Below are positions 23,912-32,297 of a stretch of 33,702 bases of DNA, piece by piece. The position numbers and the translations under genes were made by a program. Every line of letters begins with the position of its first letter. Position 1 is the first letter of the stretch. This DNA comes from Dolichospermum sp. UHCC 0259 (lineage in GTDB: Bacteria; Cyanobacteriota; Cyanobacteriia; Cyanobacteriales; Nostocaceae): positions 1 through 33,702 of the forward strand of contig NZ_VIKX01000100.1 in assembly GCF_009711935.1 (NCBI RefSeq), in the 5' to 3' direction. The notes under the pieces were generated by a model that did not search any database, was not told the DNA's origin, and saw nothing but the letters and a program-made list of their open reading frames with translations.

Positions 23912-26900
23912 TAGTTTCTCAAAACAATCCTCTAGCTGAATTTGATCTATATGAATTGGAACAGTTAGCTTTCCATTTTAAAAAAACGCCATATAAGCAG
24001 GAACTTCATGAAATCCTTTCATTAACAACCGAAAAAGGACAGCACGCTTACCTAGAAGCTTTGGAGTCTGCTGTAGAGTCTGCTGTTTGTGCAAATAGTT
24101 TTTTAGAAAAACACAGAAAAGATAGTTTTTTAGAAAATATAATAGCAGCCTGGGAAGAAGCAGAAAAGGAATACATTAAGGGTGAATATTTATCGAAATC
24201 AAAAGCGATTGCACTGCAACTTCGTTACGCCCTAATTATGTCTTCTTTTAGGACTTTTACCAATGACTACTCCGATGAATTACTGGTATTTTTAGCCAAA
24301 AATAAGTATTGGAGTGCAGAACAATGTCTTGCCTACATATCTCAACGACGTAATGATGATCAAGAATTTAAAATCTTAGCAAAAATTACTCCTTATTATC
24401 CAGAAAAGTTATTGTCCAAAGTATTAAAGTTAGCAGAATCAATTGACAGTGACTCAAAAGTATGGGCTATTATTGAGTTGCTGACTCACTTCCCTGAGAA
24501 TCAGAGATTAAAACAATTATGTTTGGATAATCTTTCTTTAATCAATGACTTGGATTATCAGGTGGACGCATTGACTAGCATGGCTAAAGCGATTCCCGAT
24601 TCTGATGATATTTTACTTCTTGCCTTAGAAAAAGTTAACGATATTAAAGAAGAATTAGAGCGTGTAAGTGCTTTAGAAAAAATTGCCTCTCTTGCTCCAA
24701 AAAGTCTTATTGTAATTGCTAATATCCTAAAAATAATTAAAGAATTATCAGACTTATCGCTACAAATTGAGAGTATTGAAAAAGTCCTTCCCTATGTTGA
24801 TGATGTCTTTTTTCCTGAATTTATTACTGAAGTGACTAATAGTATGGATCTTGGACAAGACGAGATTTACTTGGCATCTCAATTTGCTAATATTCTAGCC
24901 ATTGAGAGTTGCAATAGAAAACCAGAAGCAGAAGAACGCTTTAATATTTTAGCTCAAGCATTGTCTATGGTTTCATTGATTCCAGAGCCTAAGCACAAAG
25001 CCAAGGCACTTATACAGATAGGTCCGTACCTACCTAATGAGTTACTTCTTGATTATTTAGCCATTAGTAACGATATTGAAGAAAATGTTCTAGTTTTATG
25101 GGCAGTTCGTGACCATATCTCTGCTAATAATTTACCTGGCATCTTAGAATTACTCCTTCGTCTTCCTAGAGTGGATGGGGTAGAAGCAGAAATTCAAGAA
25201 GGATTTGAAACCTTTGGCAGAATTTACGAGTTTATCAAGCATATCGTTAAAATTTCAGTCTTACCTGTAGAAGTATGGTTTGAATTATTGGATGTTATTA
25301 AGGTATTTCCCAATCAATTTTGGATCTACTATGTTTTTGCACAAATTGCTCATCTTCTACCTGATGAACTACAAGAAAAGACAAGAGAAGTTGCCAATAG
25401 TATAGATGAAATAAGCATTAAAGGTCTAACTTTAACAATAGTGGCTAAACGATACCCTGAAATTCTACCTGATGTATTAAATCATGATAGCAGTATTGCC
25501 AGTAGTTTGAAAGACTTGGCGATCGCTTATCCTGACGATCAAGAATTATTAAATCAAGCCTTAAACGAGATTCGTGCAATTACTGATCACAAAGATAAAA
25601 CTGAACACTTGGTAGAATTAGCTTTAAACTTTACCCATTTAGTTCCTGAAGCCTTAGAATGTGTTAAAAGACAAAAGGAAAAAATTTGGCGCAATCCAAA
25701 TTTAGATAAGTTAATACCTGTAGCTAGTGCTGATCTTTTGGATGAAATATTAATTGTAGCAAGAGCTATAAATAACGATCACTTAGCTTTTTTAACTGTT
25801 ATCAAAAATTTGATTGTTCATGCGCCACAAGAATTTACGCCTGAGATTTTTGATTTATTTTCTACTCTTTATGAAGATTCAGATAAACAAGAAGCTATTT
25901 GTTTATTGTGTCCTCATCTACCGATTGATTTATTTCCTCTTTTCTTAAATGAGATTGATAAAATCCATGATGAATATTATAAATGCCAAGCTTTGAACGA
26001 AGTTATTATTTCTTTAAAGGGTCAAATATTACCCAAATATCTCACAGAAATTTTATTGATTGTTCGCTCATTTAAGAAGCCTAAGTTTAGAGCAAAGTTA
26101 CTGAGAAAAATTGCCAACTTTGTCCCTGATGTTTGGAGTGAAGCTGTTCGAGATGTTCGCCTAATTGAAAACGTTTCTGAGAAAGTCAAAGTTTTGACTG
26201 AATTCTTATCATTTTCTCCTAGTCTGCGTCAAGAAATGTTAGAAATTGCGTTAGGTATTGAGGATAGGGTTAAACGCGCTCTTGCTTTGGTAGAACTTGT
26301 CCCTTATGAGCAGAGCAGTCAGCTAATAAATAATATTTTTAATATCGTTAATGATATCTCAGATTTATACAGCAAAGAGCGAGTTTTGGAAAAATTATTA
26401 CCCTATTTATCAAATTCTGTTCGTCAGCAATTACTTCCAAAAGTTTTAGAGTTAACCTTACTCAACAAAGATAACAAAGCCGTAATTAATACAGGGATAG
26501 TATTACCCTATCTGTCTAGCAATCTGTTTGAACAGCTTCTTGATGATTTAGAGCAGAGAAATTTTATTGATGATTCAGAAAAGAAAAATTTTATGATGAA
26601 ACTTAATTTTGGAGCTTTTGCAGAATATGTTCCAGAAAAGCTAATGATTAGAACTTTGAAGGTATTTTCTGAAAATGGACGAGAACAGGTAGCCTACGAA
26701 AAAATTTCCCCGCGCCTACCAGAAACTTTCAAGTCAGAAGCCCTTGACATTGCTTTGGGTATAAAAAAACAATATATAAAAACAGAAGTTCTTAAAATTT
26801 TAGCCCGTGTTTTACCTGAAAACTTAATCTTAAGAACTCTAGAAGCAGTTGCATCTATGGAAGGAATTTCACAGGAAGAACGTGCATTGCTTTGTAGCTT

Positions 26901-27102
26901 TATTGTTCCTGAAATAGTAGGCAATCATGCAGAGTATTTCTATTATCTATGGAGAGCAAGAATCTCTTCATATTCTTATAATCGTCAATCTTTATTGGAA
27001 GAAATTAACAATTTAATACCTATAATGAAACAACTTTGGGGTGATGAGGTAATCACAGAGGCAATACAGACTGTGAAATGGGTTTTATATACTTTTCCAT
27101 AG
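23908..27102 (+). CDS. Giant alpha-solenoid (HEAT-like) partner of STAND NTPase
   Basis: 1064 aa composed almost entirely of helical repeats of about 35 residues, with the recurring pattern P-(E/D)-x-L-L-x-x-(A/V)-L-x-x-(A/V)-x-x-I-x-(D/N), for example YYPEKLLSKVLKLAESID and LPENLILRTLEAVASMEG. The N-terminal 100-130 residues (DLYELEQLAFHFKKTPYKQE; AIALQLRYALIMSS; NKYWSAEQCLAYISQRRNDD) match the region that directly follows the NTPase in larger single-chain cyanobacterial and Chloroflexi-type STAND proteins as I recall them. ATG overlaps the upstream stop (ATGATAG). Expected role: ligand sensing and autoinhibition of the NTPase. No catalytic motif, signal or membrane segment seen. Confidence 0.8.
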   Translation: MIVSQNNPLAEFDLYELEQLAFHFKKTPYKQELHEILSLTTEKGQHAYLEALESAVESAVCANSFLEKHRKDSFLENIIAAWEEAEKEYIKGEYLSKSKAIALQLRYALIMSSFRTFTNDYSDELLVFLAKNKYWSAEQCLAYISQRRNDDQEFKILAKITPYYPEKLLSKVLKLAESIDSDSKVWAIIELLTHFPENQRLKQLCLDNLSLINDLDYQVDALTSMAKAIPDSDDILLLALEKVNDIKEELERVSALEKIASLAPKSLIVIANILKIIKELSDLSLQIESIEKVLPYVDDVFFPEFITEVTNSMDLGQDEIYLASQFANILAIESCNRKPEAEERFNILAQALSMVSLIPEPKHKAKALIQIGPYLPNELLLDYLAISNDIEENVLVLWAVRDHISANNLPGILELLLRLPRVDGVEAEIQEGFETFGRIYEFIKHIVKISVLPVEVWFELLDVIKVFPNQFWIYYVFAQIAHLLPDELQEKTREVANSIDEISIKGLTLTIVAKRYPEILPDVLNHDSSIASSLKDLAIAYPDDQELLNQALNEIRAITDHKDKTEHLVELALNFTHLVPEALECVKRQKEKIWRNPNLDKLIPVASADLLDEILIVARAINNDHLAFLTVIKNLIVHAPQEFTPEIFDLFSTLYEDSDKQEAICLLCPHLPIDLFPLFLNEIDKIHDEYYKCQALNEVIISLKGQILPKYLTEILLIVRSFKKPKFRAKLLRKIANFVPDVWSEAVRDVRLIENVSEKVKVLTEFLSFSPSLRQEMLEIALGIEDRVKRALALVELVPYEQSSQLINNIFNIVNDISDLYSKERVLEKLLPYLSNSVRQQLLPKVLELTLLNKDNKAVINTGIVLPYLSSNLFEQLLDDLEQRNFIDDSEKKNFMMKLNFGAFAEYVPEKLMIRTLKVFSENGREQVAYEKISPRLPETFKSEALDIALGIKKQYIKTEVLKILARVLPENLILRTLEAVASMEGISQEERALLCSFIVPEIVGNHAEYFYYLWRARISSYSYNRQSLLEEINNLIPIMKQLWGDEVITEAIQTVKWVLYTFP

Positions 27103-27212
27103 CCTCTGACTCACGGAAAGGTAGATGATTCAGTAAGCGAATAAGTGCGTTACACAATTTTGTATCACTACTTCTAGAGGTTTCTACAGAATTAACAAAA
27201 TACTTGTAATAC

Positions 27213-28772
27213 TCAAGCCCGAATCACAGTAATCCGACGTTGATTTTCTGTCACCACAACCTCAGTTGATAAACGTTCTTCCATTGGTAGGGCATTTTTC
27301 CGCCTATCAAACACAAATAACCAGCCAAAATCCAACCCCAAACGCCCTAAATAAGACTCTAATTGTTCAATCCCATCAGTTTGGGGGTCACGCTTTTTTT
27401 CTCGCCATACCTTTAATTCAATACCTAACATTACATCTTTGTACCGCAGACATAAATCCATTCTGTCACTACCAATTGCATATTCCCTTTCTAAAATTCC
27501 CCCACCATTAATAACACGATGTAAAAAAGCCATTAATACAATATGCGGGGCAATTTCATGATAGCCAGTGCTACCTAATAACGGTTCTCCGTGCTGTCGC
27601 CAAAACTTGATAAATGCTGCAAGTAACGCATCTATATTTAATTCACCTTCCGGGGTTAACCAAGTCGGTGCAATCCTTGGTAGAGAAGCCATTGGTGTTA
27701 CTGTTAATACTCTGGGTAACACTTCCCGATAAATGGGATTAGCAATAGTTAAACCTCCGTAGGGGTGCATTTTACATAATCCCAAATCAATCACAAATTG
27801 AATATCATCGTTGGGTATATCCCCCAATTCTAAACCTGCTAACATCGGCTCAATAATTGCTTTTATCCTGGGTTCTCGTAAGCGTTCAGCTAAACTATCT
27901 AAATGAGTATCTTGACGAGCAATTAATATTTCCTTTGCTTTTAAAATATGTTCTTTTGTAATAGCAATATTTCTATCTTTAACCATTTTTTCCACAACTT
28001 CTTTAGCTAAAGCATTAACTAACCAAGGTTGTCCTTGAGTTAAATCAAAAGCTGTTGCAGTTGCTCCTGCTGTGAAAATTTGTCCGGTTTCTGCTGTATG
28101 TTGTTGATATAATTCAACCACTTCCTCAGCATTAAAATTTCTCAGAGTAATAGAACTGACTTTAATATTAAAAGGACTGGATGTATTTAATCTATCACTA
28201 CCACCCGATGCTACTTTATAATCTCGCACATCCCTTAAACCAATTAATCCCACAGATGTCGGAAAATTTTCGGGACGATTGGGAAAACCATCTCTTAATT
28301 GACGTAAAATTGAAATTAGAGTTTGGTCTTGCAAAGAATCAATTTCATCAATCAATATTACCAAAGGTCGGGGTGAAGTTTTTGCCCAACCTTGCAAAAA
28401 AGCCTTAATTCTGTTTCCTGGTTCTTCCTGTTGCCATTGTTTCACAGGTGGTTGAAATTCTTTAGGTAAACGGATAGAAATTGTATCATACCAAGTTCCC
28501 AAAATCGCCAATTCTGCCGCACCGGGGTCATGATTAAATGCACTTCCTACTTCTACTGATACCATGACTGCGGTATAATTTCCGGTGGCGGTAAGTTGCT
28601 GTGCTAGGGCTAACATTGCGGTGGTTTTCCCTGTTTGTCGTGGTGCATGAAGGACAAAATAACTTTCTTGTTCAATCAGTAACGATAAATCAGGGAGACG
28701 AATTGTAGCTGAGATGGTATAGTTTTTTTCGGGGTTACATGGACCTGCAATATTAAACCAGCGAGACATCAT
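27213..28772 (-). CDS. AAA ATPase fused to PD-(D/E)XK nuclease-like domain
   Basis: 519 aa. Walker A APRQTGKTT (43-51) and Walker B LVILIDEIDSL (137-147) place the N-terminus with the AAA-like STAND-related ATPases frequent in cyanobacteria. The middle (about 250-400) is helical/winged. The C-terminus has IGSDRMDLCL (D439), GIELKVW (E452, K454) and IEQLESYLGRLGLDFGWL (Q470), i.e. D-x12-E-x-K plus QxxxY, the pattern of the PD-(D/E)XK nuclease fold. It may be a DNA-acting defence or mobile-element-restraining protein; function not known. It is alone on the minus strand near the hupL 5' end of the element. MM at the start leaves the first Met ambiguous by one codon. Confidence 0.8.
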   Translation of the reverse strand: MMSRWFNIAGPCNPEKNYTISATIRLPDLSLLIEQESYFVLHAPRQTGKTTAMLALAQQLTATGNYTAVMVSVEVGSAFNHDPGAAELAILGTWYDTISIRLPKEFQPPVKQWQQEEPGNRIKAFLQGWAKTSPRPLVILIDEIDSLQDQTLISILRQLRDGFPNRPENFPTSVGLIGLRDVRDYKVASGGSDRLNTSSPFNIKVSSITLRNFNAEEVVELYQQHTAETGQIFTAGATATAFDLTQGQPWLVNALAKEVVEKMVKDRNIAITKEHILKAKEILIARQDTHLDSLAERLREPRIKAIIEPMLAGLELGDIPNDDIQFVIDLGLCKMHPYGGLTIANPIYREVLPRVLTVTPMASLPRIAPTWLTPEGELNIDALLAAFIKFWRQHGEPLLGSTGYHEIAPHIVLMAFLHRVINGGGILEREYAIGSDRMDLCLRYKDVMLGIELKVWREKKRDPQTDGIEQLESYLGRLGLDFGWLFVFDRRKNALPMEERLSTEVVVTENQRRITVIRA

Positions 28773-28843
28773 GATTTTGGCAGTTGGTGAACTCTTTAAG
28801 TTTAGACGATTTTGGGGTTAAGGATGGCAGGGAAGTCAGAATC

Positions 28844-28874
28844 AAACGCAGATAAACGCAGATGAACACAGATA
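28844..28874. repeat. Short tandem repeat AACGCAGAT
   Basis: AAACGCAGAT repeated with drift (second copy near-identical, third GAACACAGAT), the same family as 4607-4634. Located just upstream of the AAA-nuclease gene. Confidence 0.6.
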
Positions 28875-28913
28875 ATTTTGTGCATCATTTAGATTAGGAA
28901 ATGCTATATCCCT

Positions 28914-29324
28914 TCAATTTAAATCATGACCTGTTGGTGGTGATAGATCCATTACTTCGGTAAACCGGGAATATTTCACCTCACTGGTTGGGGGAAACTG
29001 TGCGGAAATACCCATTAAGCCGACTTTGATATCCTCAAAGAAAATCACACCACCTATTCGTCCGCTGGCTTGGAATGGGCCATGGAAAAATTGATGTCGG
29101 GGAATATGGATAAGGAGAGAGTTGGTAATTTTGACGTTTTGACCAAATAGTTGTTGACAGGTTGTTTTGACAACTGCATCTATATATTGATTCTGGACAC
29201 GTTGACCCAAGTTGATGAATTCGGGATGATCTGCAAAATGATCCATGTAATATGTCCAGATGTTAGACAAGTCTTTGTCTTCAGTGAGGATTTGCTTGAG
29301 TTCCTGCCATCGTTTGAAATTCAT
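28914..29324 (-). CDS. Hypothetical protein near the hupL-side end of element
   Basis: 136 aa. N-terminal helices (FKRWQELKQILTEDKDLSNI, HFADHPEFINLGQRV) and a beta-rich C-terminal half (ITNSLLIHIPRHQFFHGPFQ; GRIGGVIFFEDIKVGLMGIS). It ends polar (SPPTGHDLN). No domain recognised. Several His and one Cys in the middle could bind metal but form no known motif. It is the last gene before the hupL 5' boundary on the element. Confidence 0.6.
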   Translation of the reverse strand: MNFKRWQELKQILTEDKDLSNIWTYYMDHFADHPEFINLGQRVQNQYIDAVVKTTCQQLFGQNVKITNSLLIHIPRHQFFHGPFQASGRIGGVIFFEDIKVGLMGISAQFPPTSEVKYSRFTEVMDLSPPTGHDLN

Positions 29325-29397
29325 AATGGGTAAGAAGATTAAAAGAGGATGGGTGCATTAGATTATTCTTTGCGTACTAAAAATTTACCACAGTTAT

Positions 29398-29426
29398 GTG
29401 ATAGCGAAGCACGACCTAGGAATTGC
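29398..29426. repeat. Degenerate expanded HIP1 repeat
   Basis: GTGATAGCGAAGCACGACCT...GAATTGC, close to the expanded site at 20883-20911. It is followed by AGTGCG...ATCGCTAATCTAGAGTTAG, which resembles the second half of the 72-bp unit. It shows the repeat also reached the far end of the element. Confidence 0.6.
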
Positions 29427-29558
29427 TTCCAGTGCGCTGAAGGCATCGCTAATCTAGAGTTAGGGAAAAATTAGGTAATATTTGAAAACACCAAATAACT
29501 GTTAGTAGATAAAAATAAATAGACTTATGATATGGCTGGGGTGGTTTTATTGCCTAAT

Positions 29559-30143
29559 TTAAGGAAAAACCAGGGAATAATCAGGCCTATTCTGAAAAAT
29601 CCTGACTATATCAGCAATTCCCCAATTTATTTCCATATAACTGCTGTGCGGCCATTGTCCACCTAATAAAGCGTAGATTTCTACCGGTTTACTAGAAATT
29701 GTAATGCCGATTTCATAAGATTTACCTGTGAAGGCAGCAAAGCGCCGACAAGCCTCATCATAAAAGTGACTCCGGCGATAATTTTTATTAGTTAAATCAA
29801 TGGCAAATAAGCCATAAAAGTAGCGGGGAATACTTTGGATTGTTTCGACAATTTGACCTAAGTTTCTCGCTAAAATTGCATTTCTCGGAACTTCTGTTCC
29901 CCAAGCTGTATCCAACGCCCAAGAGGCAGAACTGAGGTGAGAACCGCCACAAATTCCACAAATTCGGGGAGTGACAATTAAGCCGGCTTGGGGATCTTTT
30001 CCGCGTAAAATTATTTCAAAGCCGCGAAAAAGTTCGGCGTGAGTCCAAGCGTTTGTGACATATCCATTTTCGATTTCGACACGCACATCTAAATCACCCT
30101 CGACTCTACCAACGGGTGAAATATCTAATGTTTGAATTGGCAT
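29559..30143 (-). CDS. hupL: Uptake [NiFe]-hydrogenase large subunit, 5' part
   Basis: Residues 1-169 are true HupL: MPIQTLDISPVGRVEGDLDV, then the N-terminal Ni ligand motif RICGICGGSH with C62 and C65, ending ALLGGQWPHSSY. From codon 171 on (EINWGIADIVRIFQ...) the frame reads 24 element-encoded residues to a stop at 29559; this tail is not part of HupL. Without excision the product would be a 194-aa fragment lacking the second Cys pair and so unable to hold the NiFe site. It lies 141 bp after hupS in the same operon. The joined gene gives 531 aa. Confidence 0.95.
   Translation of the reverse strand: MPIQTLDISPVGRVEGDLDVRVEIENGYVTNAWTHAELFRGFEIILRGKDPQAGLIVTPRICGICGGSHLSSASWALDTAWGTEVPRNAILARNLGQIVETIQSIPRYFYGLFAIDLTNKNYRRSHFYDEACRRFAAFTGKSYEIGITISSKPVEIYALLGGQWPHSSYMEINWGIADIVRIFQNRPDYSLVFP
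29633..29648. other. Recombination site of hupL element (hupL 5' side)
   Basis: CCATATAACTGCTGTG, in hupL orientation CACAGCAGTTATATGG (codes H-S-S-Y-M-V). This is the direct repeat of 13038-13053 with one C/T difference at the third base of the His codon, which is silent in either joint. Confidence 0.9.
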
Positions 30144-30284
30144 ATTTGTCCTTTGTTATTTGTTAGTTGTCAGTTGTCATTAGCATTTTTTGTTTCGCGC
30201 AAAGACGCAAAGGGGCAAAGGCGCAAAAAATATAATTGTGGCAAGAATTCTCTTAACCACTGACTAATGACTACTGACCAATGA
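30144..30284. repeat. hupS-hupL intergenic repeats and hairpin
   Basis: The 141-bp spacer has three runs of short repeats: TTAGTTGTCAGTTGTC near 30161-30179, GCGCAAAGACGCAAAGGGGC with further CGCAAA copies near 30198-30229, and TGACTAATGACTACTGACCA near 30262-30281. The GTCA/TGAC blocks at each end are complementary and could pair across the spacer. Similar repeat-filled hupSL spacers with predicted hairpins have been described in Nostoc and may tune the subunit ratio or mRNA stability. Confidence 0.65.
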
Positions 30285-31247
30285 CTAAACTGTAAAAAAG
30301 TCTTCGTCTGCCCATTTTGGGGCTGTGTTTTTGGCAACGACGGTGAGGACGGCGTAATCTTTGTGGTTGACTCCGGGGGGTATTTCTTTGGGTACTCCCA
30401 TGACGGTTTGGGTTTTAAAGACTGTTCCAGGTTTGAGGTCGAAAAAGGGAAATTCGGGTTCTGTGCAGCCTAAACAGGGCATTCCGGCGCGGGTTTTGGA
30501 GGAGACGCGATTCCAGAGAATGCGGTTACAGGAGGCATGAGTCATGGGACCACGACAACCTAAGTCGTAAAATAGACAACCTTTGCGTTGTCCAAATTCG
30601 GTGGTTGTGGCTTTGTATGCAAAGTGAATGTTGCGGGTACAACCGGTTTCGGCGTAGGTGTTGAAGAAGGTTTGGGGACGGTGCAGTTCATCGAGAACTA
30701 TATCAGAAATGCGATTAGTTGCGATCGCTACTAATATCTGCGTTATCCAATCAGGGTGTGCGGGACAACCGGGAATATTAATCACAGGTAAGCCGGCTTG
30801 ACTGACAAAATCTTTACCTAAAAAACCCCCTGCTTCCCGTTTAAGAAATTGCAGTCCTTTGGAGTCGCTGGGGTTAGGTGACATAGCGGGAATTCCTCCC
30901 CACGTTGCACAGTCTCCCACAGCCACAATAAATTTCGCAACTTTAGCTAAATCGTCTAACCAATCTTTCATGGGACGGTCTGCAAACCGGTTCCATTCTC
31001 CTGTACCATTGGGGGCGTTAACTACGCTACCTTCAAATACCAAAATATCCAGAGGAGTTTTCCCTAAAATACAGTCCCATAACAGGGTTTGGACGTTATC
31101 ACCTAGTTCTACTCCCAAGGAAGGATGCCAAAGTATTTTAATCCCGAAATCAGCAATTAAATCGCAAGCTGTAGGTTCTTCGGCATTAAGAAATGACATG
31201 GTGTTACCCGAACAAGCACCACCTTGTAGCCAGAGTACATTAGTCAT
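30285..31247 (-). CDS. hupS: Uptake [NiFe]-hydrogenase small subunit
   Basis: 320 aa iron-sulfur subunit that passes electrons from the NiFe site to the membrane in heterocysts, recycling H2 released by nitrogenase. Cluster-ligand regions are all present: GGACSGNT (from residue 9), VGDCATWGGIPAM, NIPGCPAHPDW, ETGCTRNIHFAYK, LGCRGPMTHASC and GMPCLGCTEPEFPFFD. It lacks a twin-arginine signal and C-terminal anchor, as is normal for cyanobacterial HupS. First gene of hupSL. The promoter should lie in 31248-31480; I see no clear NtcA box. Confidence 0.95.
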   Translation of the reverse strand: MTNVLWLQGGACSGNTMSFLNAEEPTACDLIADFGIKILWHPSLGVELGDNVQTLLWDCILGKTPLDILVFEGSVVNAPNGTGEWNRFADRPMKDWLDDLAKVAKFIVAVGDCATWGGIPAMSPNPSDSKGLQFLKREAGGFLGKDFVSQAGLPVINIPGCPAHPDWITQILVAIATNRISDIVLDELHRPQTFFNTYAETGCTRNIHFAYKATTTEFGQRKGCLFYDLGCRGPMTHASCNRILWNRVSSKTRAGMPCLGCTEPEFPFFDLKPGTVFKTQTVMGVPKEIPPGVNHKDYAVLTVVAKNTAPKWADEDFFTV

Positions 31248-31482
31248 TAGCTATGTCTTTCTATATATGTTGACAATGCACAATTAAAGAAGTTCTGTAG
31301 GGGTATAATTTCCCTTTTTGAGAGGATTTACTTGTAGAGAATGACCTATTGATCAATATTTATTATTTTAAACTAAGGTGTTATTTAAAGCAATTAACTT
31401 TTTTTAAATAAAACTTAAGAATTAGGAGTGTGAGATATTATAGTAAATAAAAAATATAAGAGTAACATCATAGATATCAGCA

Positions 31483-31686
31483 TTAATCAACGGTATCTGA
31501 GAGGATTTCCCCCACCTTTAAAGTTTTTCCGCCTACTGTTACCTCATCATCATCAACTAATTTCCGTCCTCTCCGTGTTTCCACTATGCCATTAACTTTA
31601 ACCTCACCATCAACAATCATCCATTTAGCTTGACCTCCAGTAGAGGATATTCCCGAAAACTTCAAAAACTGGTCGAGTTTAATCAT
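31483..31686 (-). CDS. Small S4-domain RNA-binding protein
   Basis: 67 aa, a free-standing S4 fold of the YbcJ/YaaA type: MIKLDQFLKFSGISSTGGQA, then WMIVDGEVKVNGIVETRRGR with the basic RNA-contact loop and the end EVTVGGKTLKVGE. Such proteins bind rRNA or tRNA-like structures and are often linked to ribosome quality control or assembly. It lies about 240 bp upstream of hupS on the same strand, with a spacer that probably holds the hupS promoter, so likely a separate unit. Confidence 0.85.
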   Translation of the reverse strand: MIKLDQFLKFSGISSTGGQAKWMIVDGEVKVNGIVETRRGRKLVDDDEVTVGGKTLKVGEILSDTVD

Positions 31687-31738
31687 TTGTCTTTTACCAA
31701 CTAATTAAAAAGTATCATCTATAGCAATATATCAGAAT

Positions 31739-32200
31739 TTAGGATTTTGGCAACAAATTAAATTCTTGCAAAGCCGGTAAAAAGTTTTTATTCTCATGAC
31801 TAGGACGACTGAGTTTAATTAAGGCAAAACGTTGTAGAATAGTCAGGCTTTTCCATGCCTCAATTGTAATTGTCACACCTATTTCTTGAGCTTTTTCGTG
31901 GACACTGTTAGGAATAGTGGTAATATCTAGCCATACTGGATTAGCTTCAATGGGTAATTCAGCTACAGGTTTACCAGTCAGTTGCAATACCAACTCTTGA
32001 ATATAATGTCTGTAATCATGAATTTGAATATCTGTACCACAAGGTAATGTCATTAAATTTTGACGTGATTCTTGATTCATCTGATTCCATTGGGCTAATT
32101 TTAGCTTAATACCGCAAGTATCTAGCTTATAGCGTACTTGCATAGGAATACAACGCCAAGAATCAACAAAATCTGCTTCAAATTCAAAAAAATCTGTCAT
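31739..32200 (-). CDS. Nitrate reductase associated protein
   Basis: 153 aa, matching the cyanobacterial 'nitrate reductase associated protein' family: FFEFEADFVDSWRCIPMQVR at the N-terminus, then GIKLKLAQWNQMNQESRQNL, and the C-terminal half with EIGVTITIEAWKSLTILQRF ALIKLSRPSHEN. The biochemical role is unknown; genes of this family travel with narB and molybdenum cofactor genes. It is divergent from mobA (97 bp between starts), which supports a molybdoenzyme link. Confidence 0.82.
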   Translation of the reverse strand: MTDFFEFEADFVDSWRCIPMQVRYKLDTCGIKLKLAQWNQMNQESRQNLMTLPCGTDIQIHDYRHYIQELVLQLTGKPVAELPIEANPVWLDITTIPNSVHEKAQEIGVTITIEAWKSLTILQRFALIKLSRPSHENKNFLPALQEFNLLPKS

Positions 32201-32297
32201 AAAAGTGATTATAATTATAAGATATAGATTTATATAATTATTCTAAATTATTTATGAGAAAATACAGTTAAATTTTATTAAATAGAATCCAAATATC

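Larger units (their letters stand above)
13038..29648. mobile_element. hupL DNA element, programmed excision, 16,595 bp
   Basis: The element lies between two direct 16-bp repeats inside hupL. It carries its own recombinase (xisC) 116 bp inside the hupL 3'-side boundary. The distance between equivalent repeat positions is 16,595 bp, clearly larger than the roughly 10-kb hupL element of Anabaena PCC 7120 (known from the literature). Cargo: xisC, a membrane protein, a TIKI-like protein, three TA pairs, toxin/immunity remnants, a STAND pair, an AAA-nuclease and a hypothetical. By analogy it leaves the chromosome as a circle late in heterocyst development. Confidence 0.93.

Noticed and set aside
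29559-29633. 24 extra residues at the end of the hupL 5' frame as a real HupL extension
   Set aside because: They are read from element DNA beyond the recombination site and vanish on excision.
31268-31282. TGT-N9-ACA near the hupS promoter as an NtcA-type site
   Set aside because: Departs from the GTA-N8-TAC consensus and no -10 box at the right distance is evident; too weak to report as a feature.
30859-31287. 142-codon plus-strand frame over hupS
   Set aside because: Antisense shadow of a clear hydrogenase small subunit.
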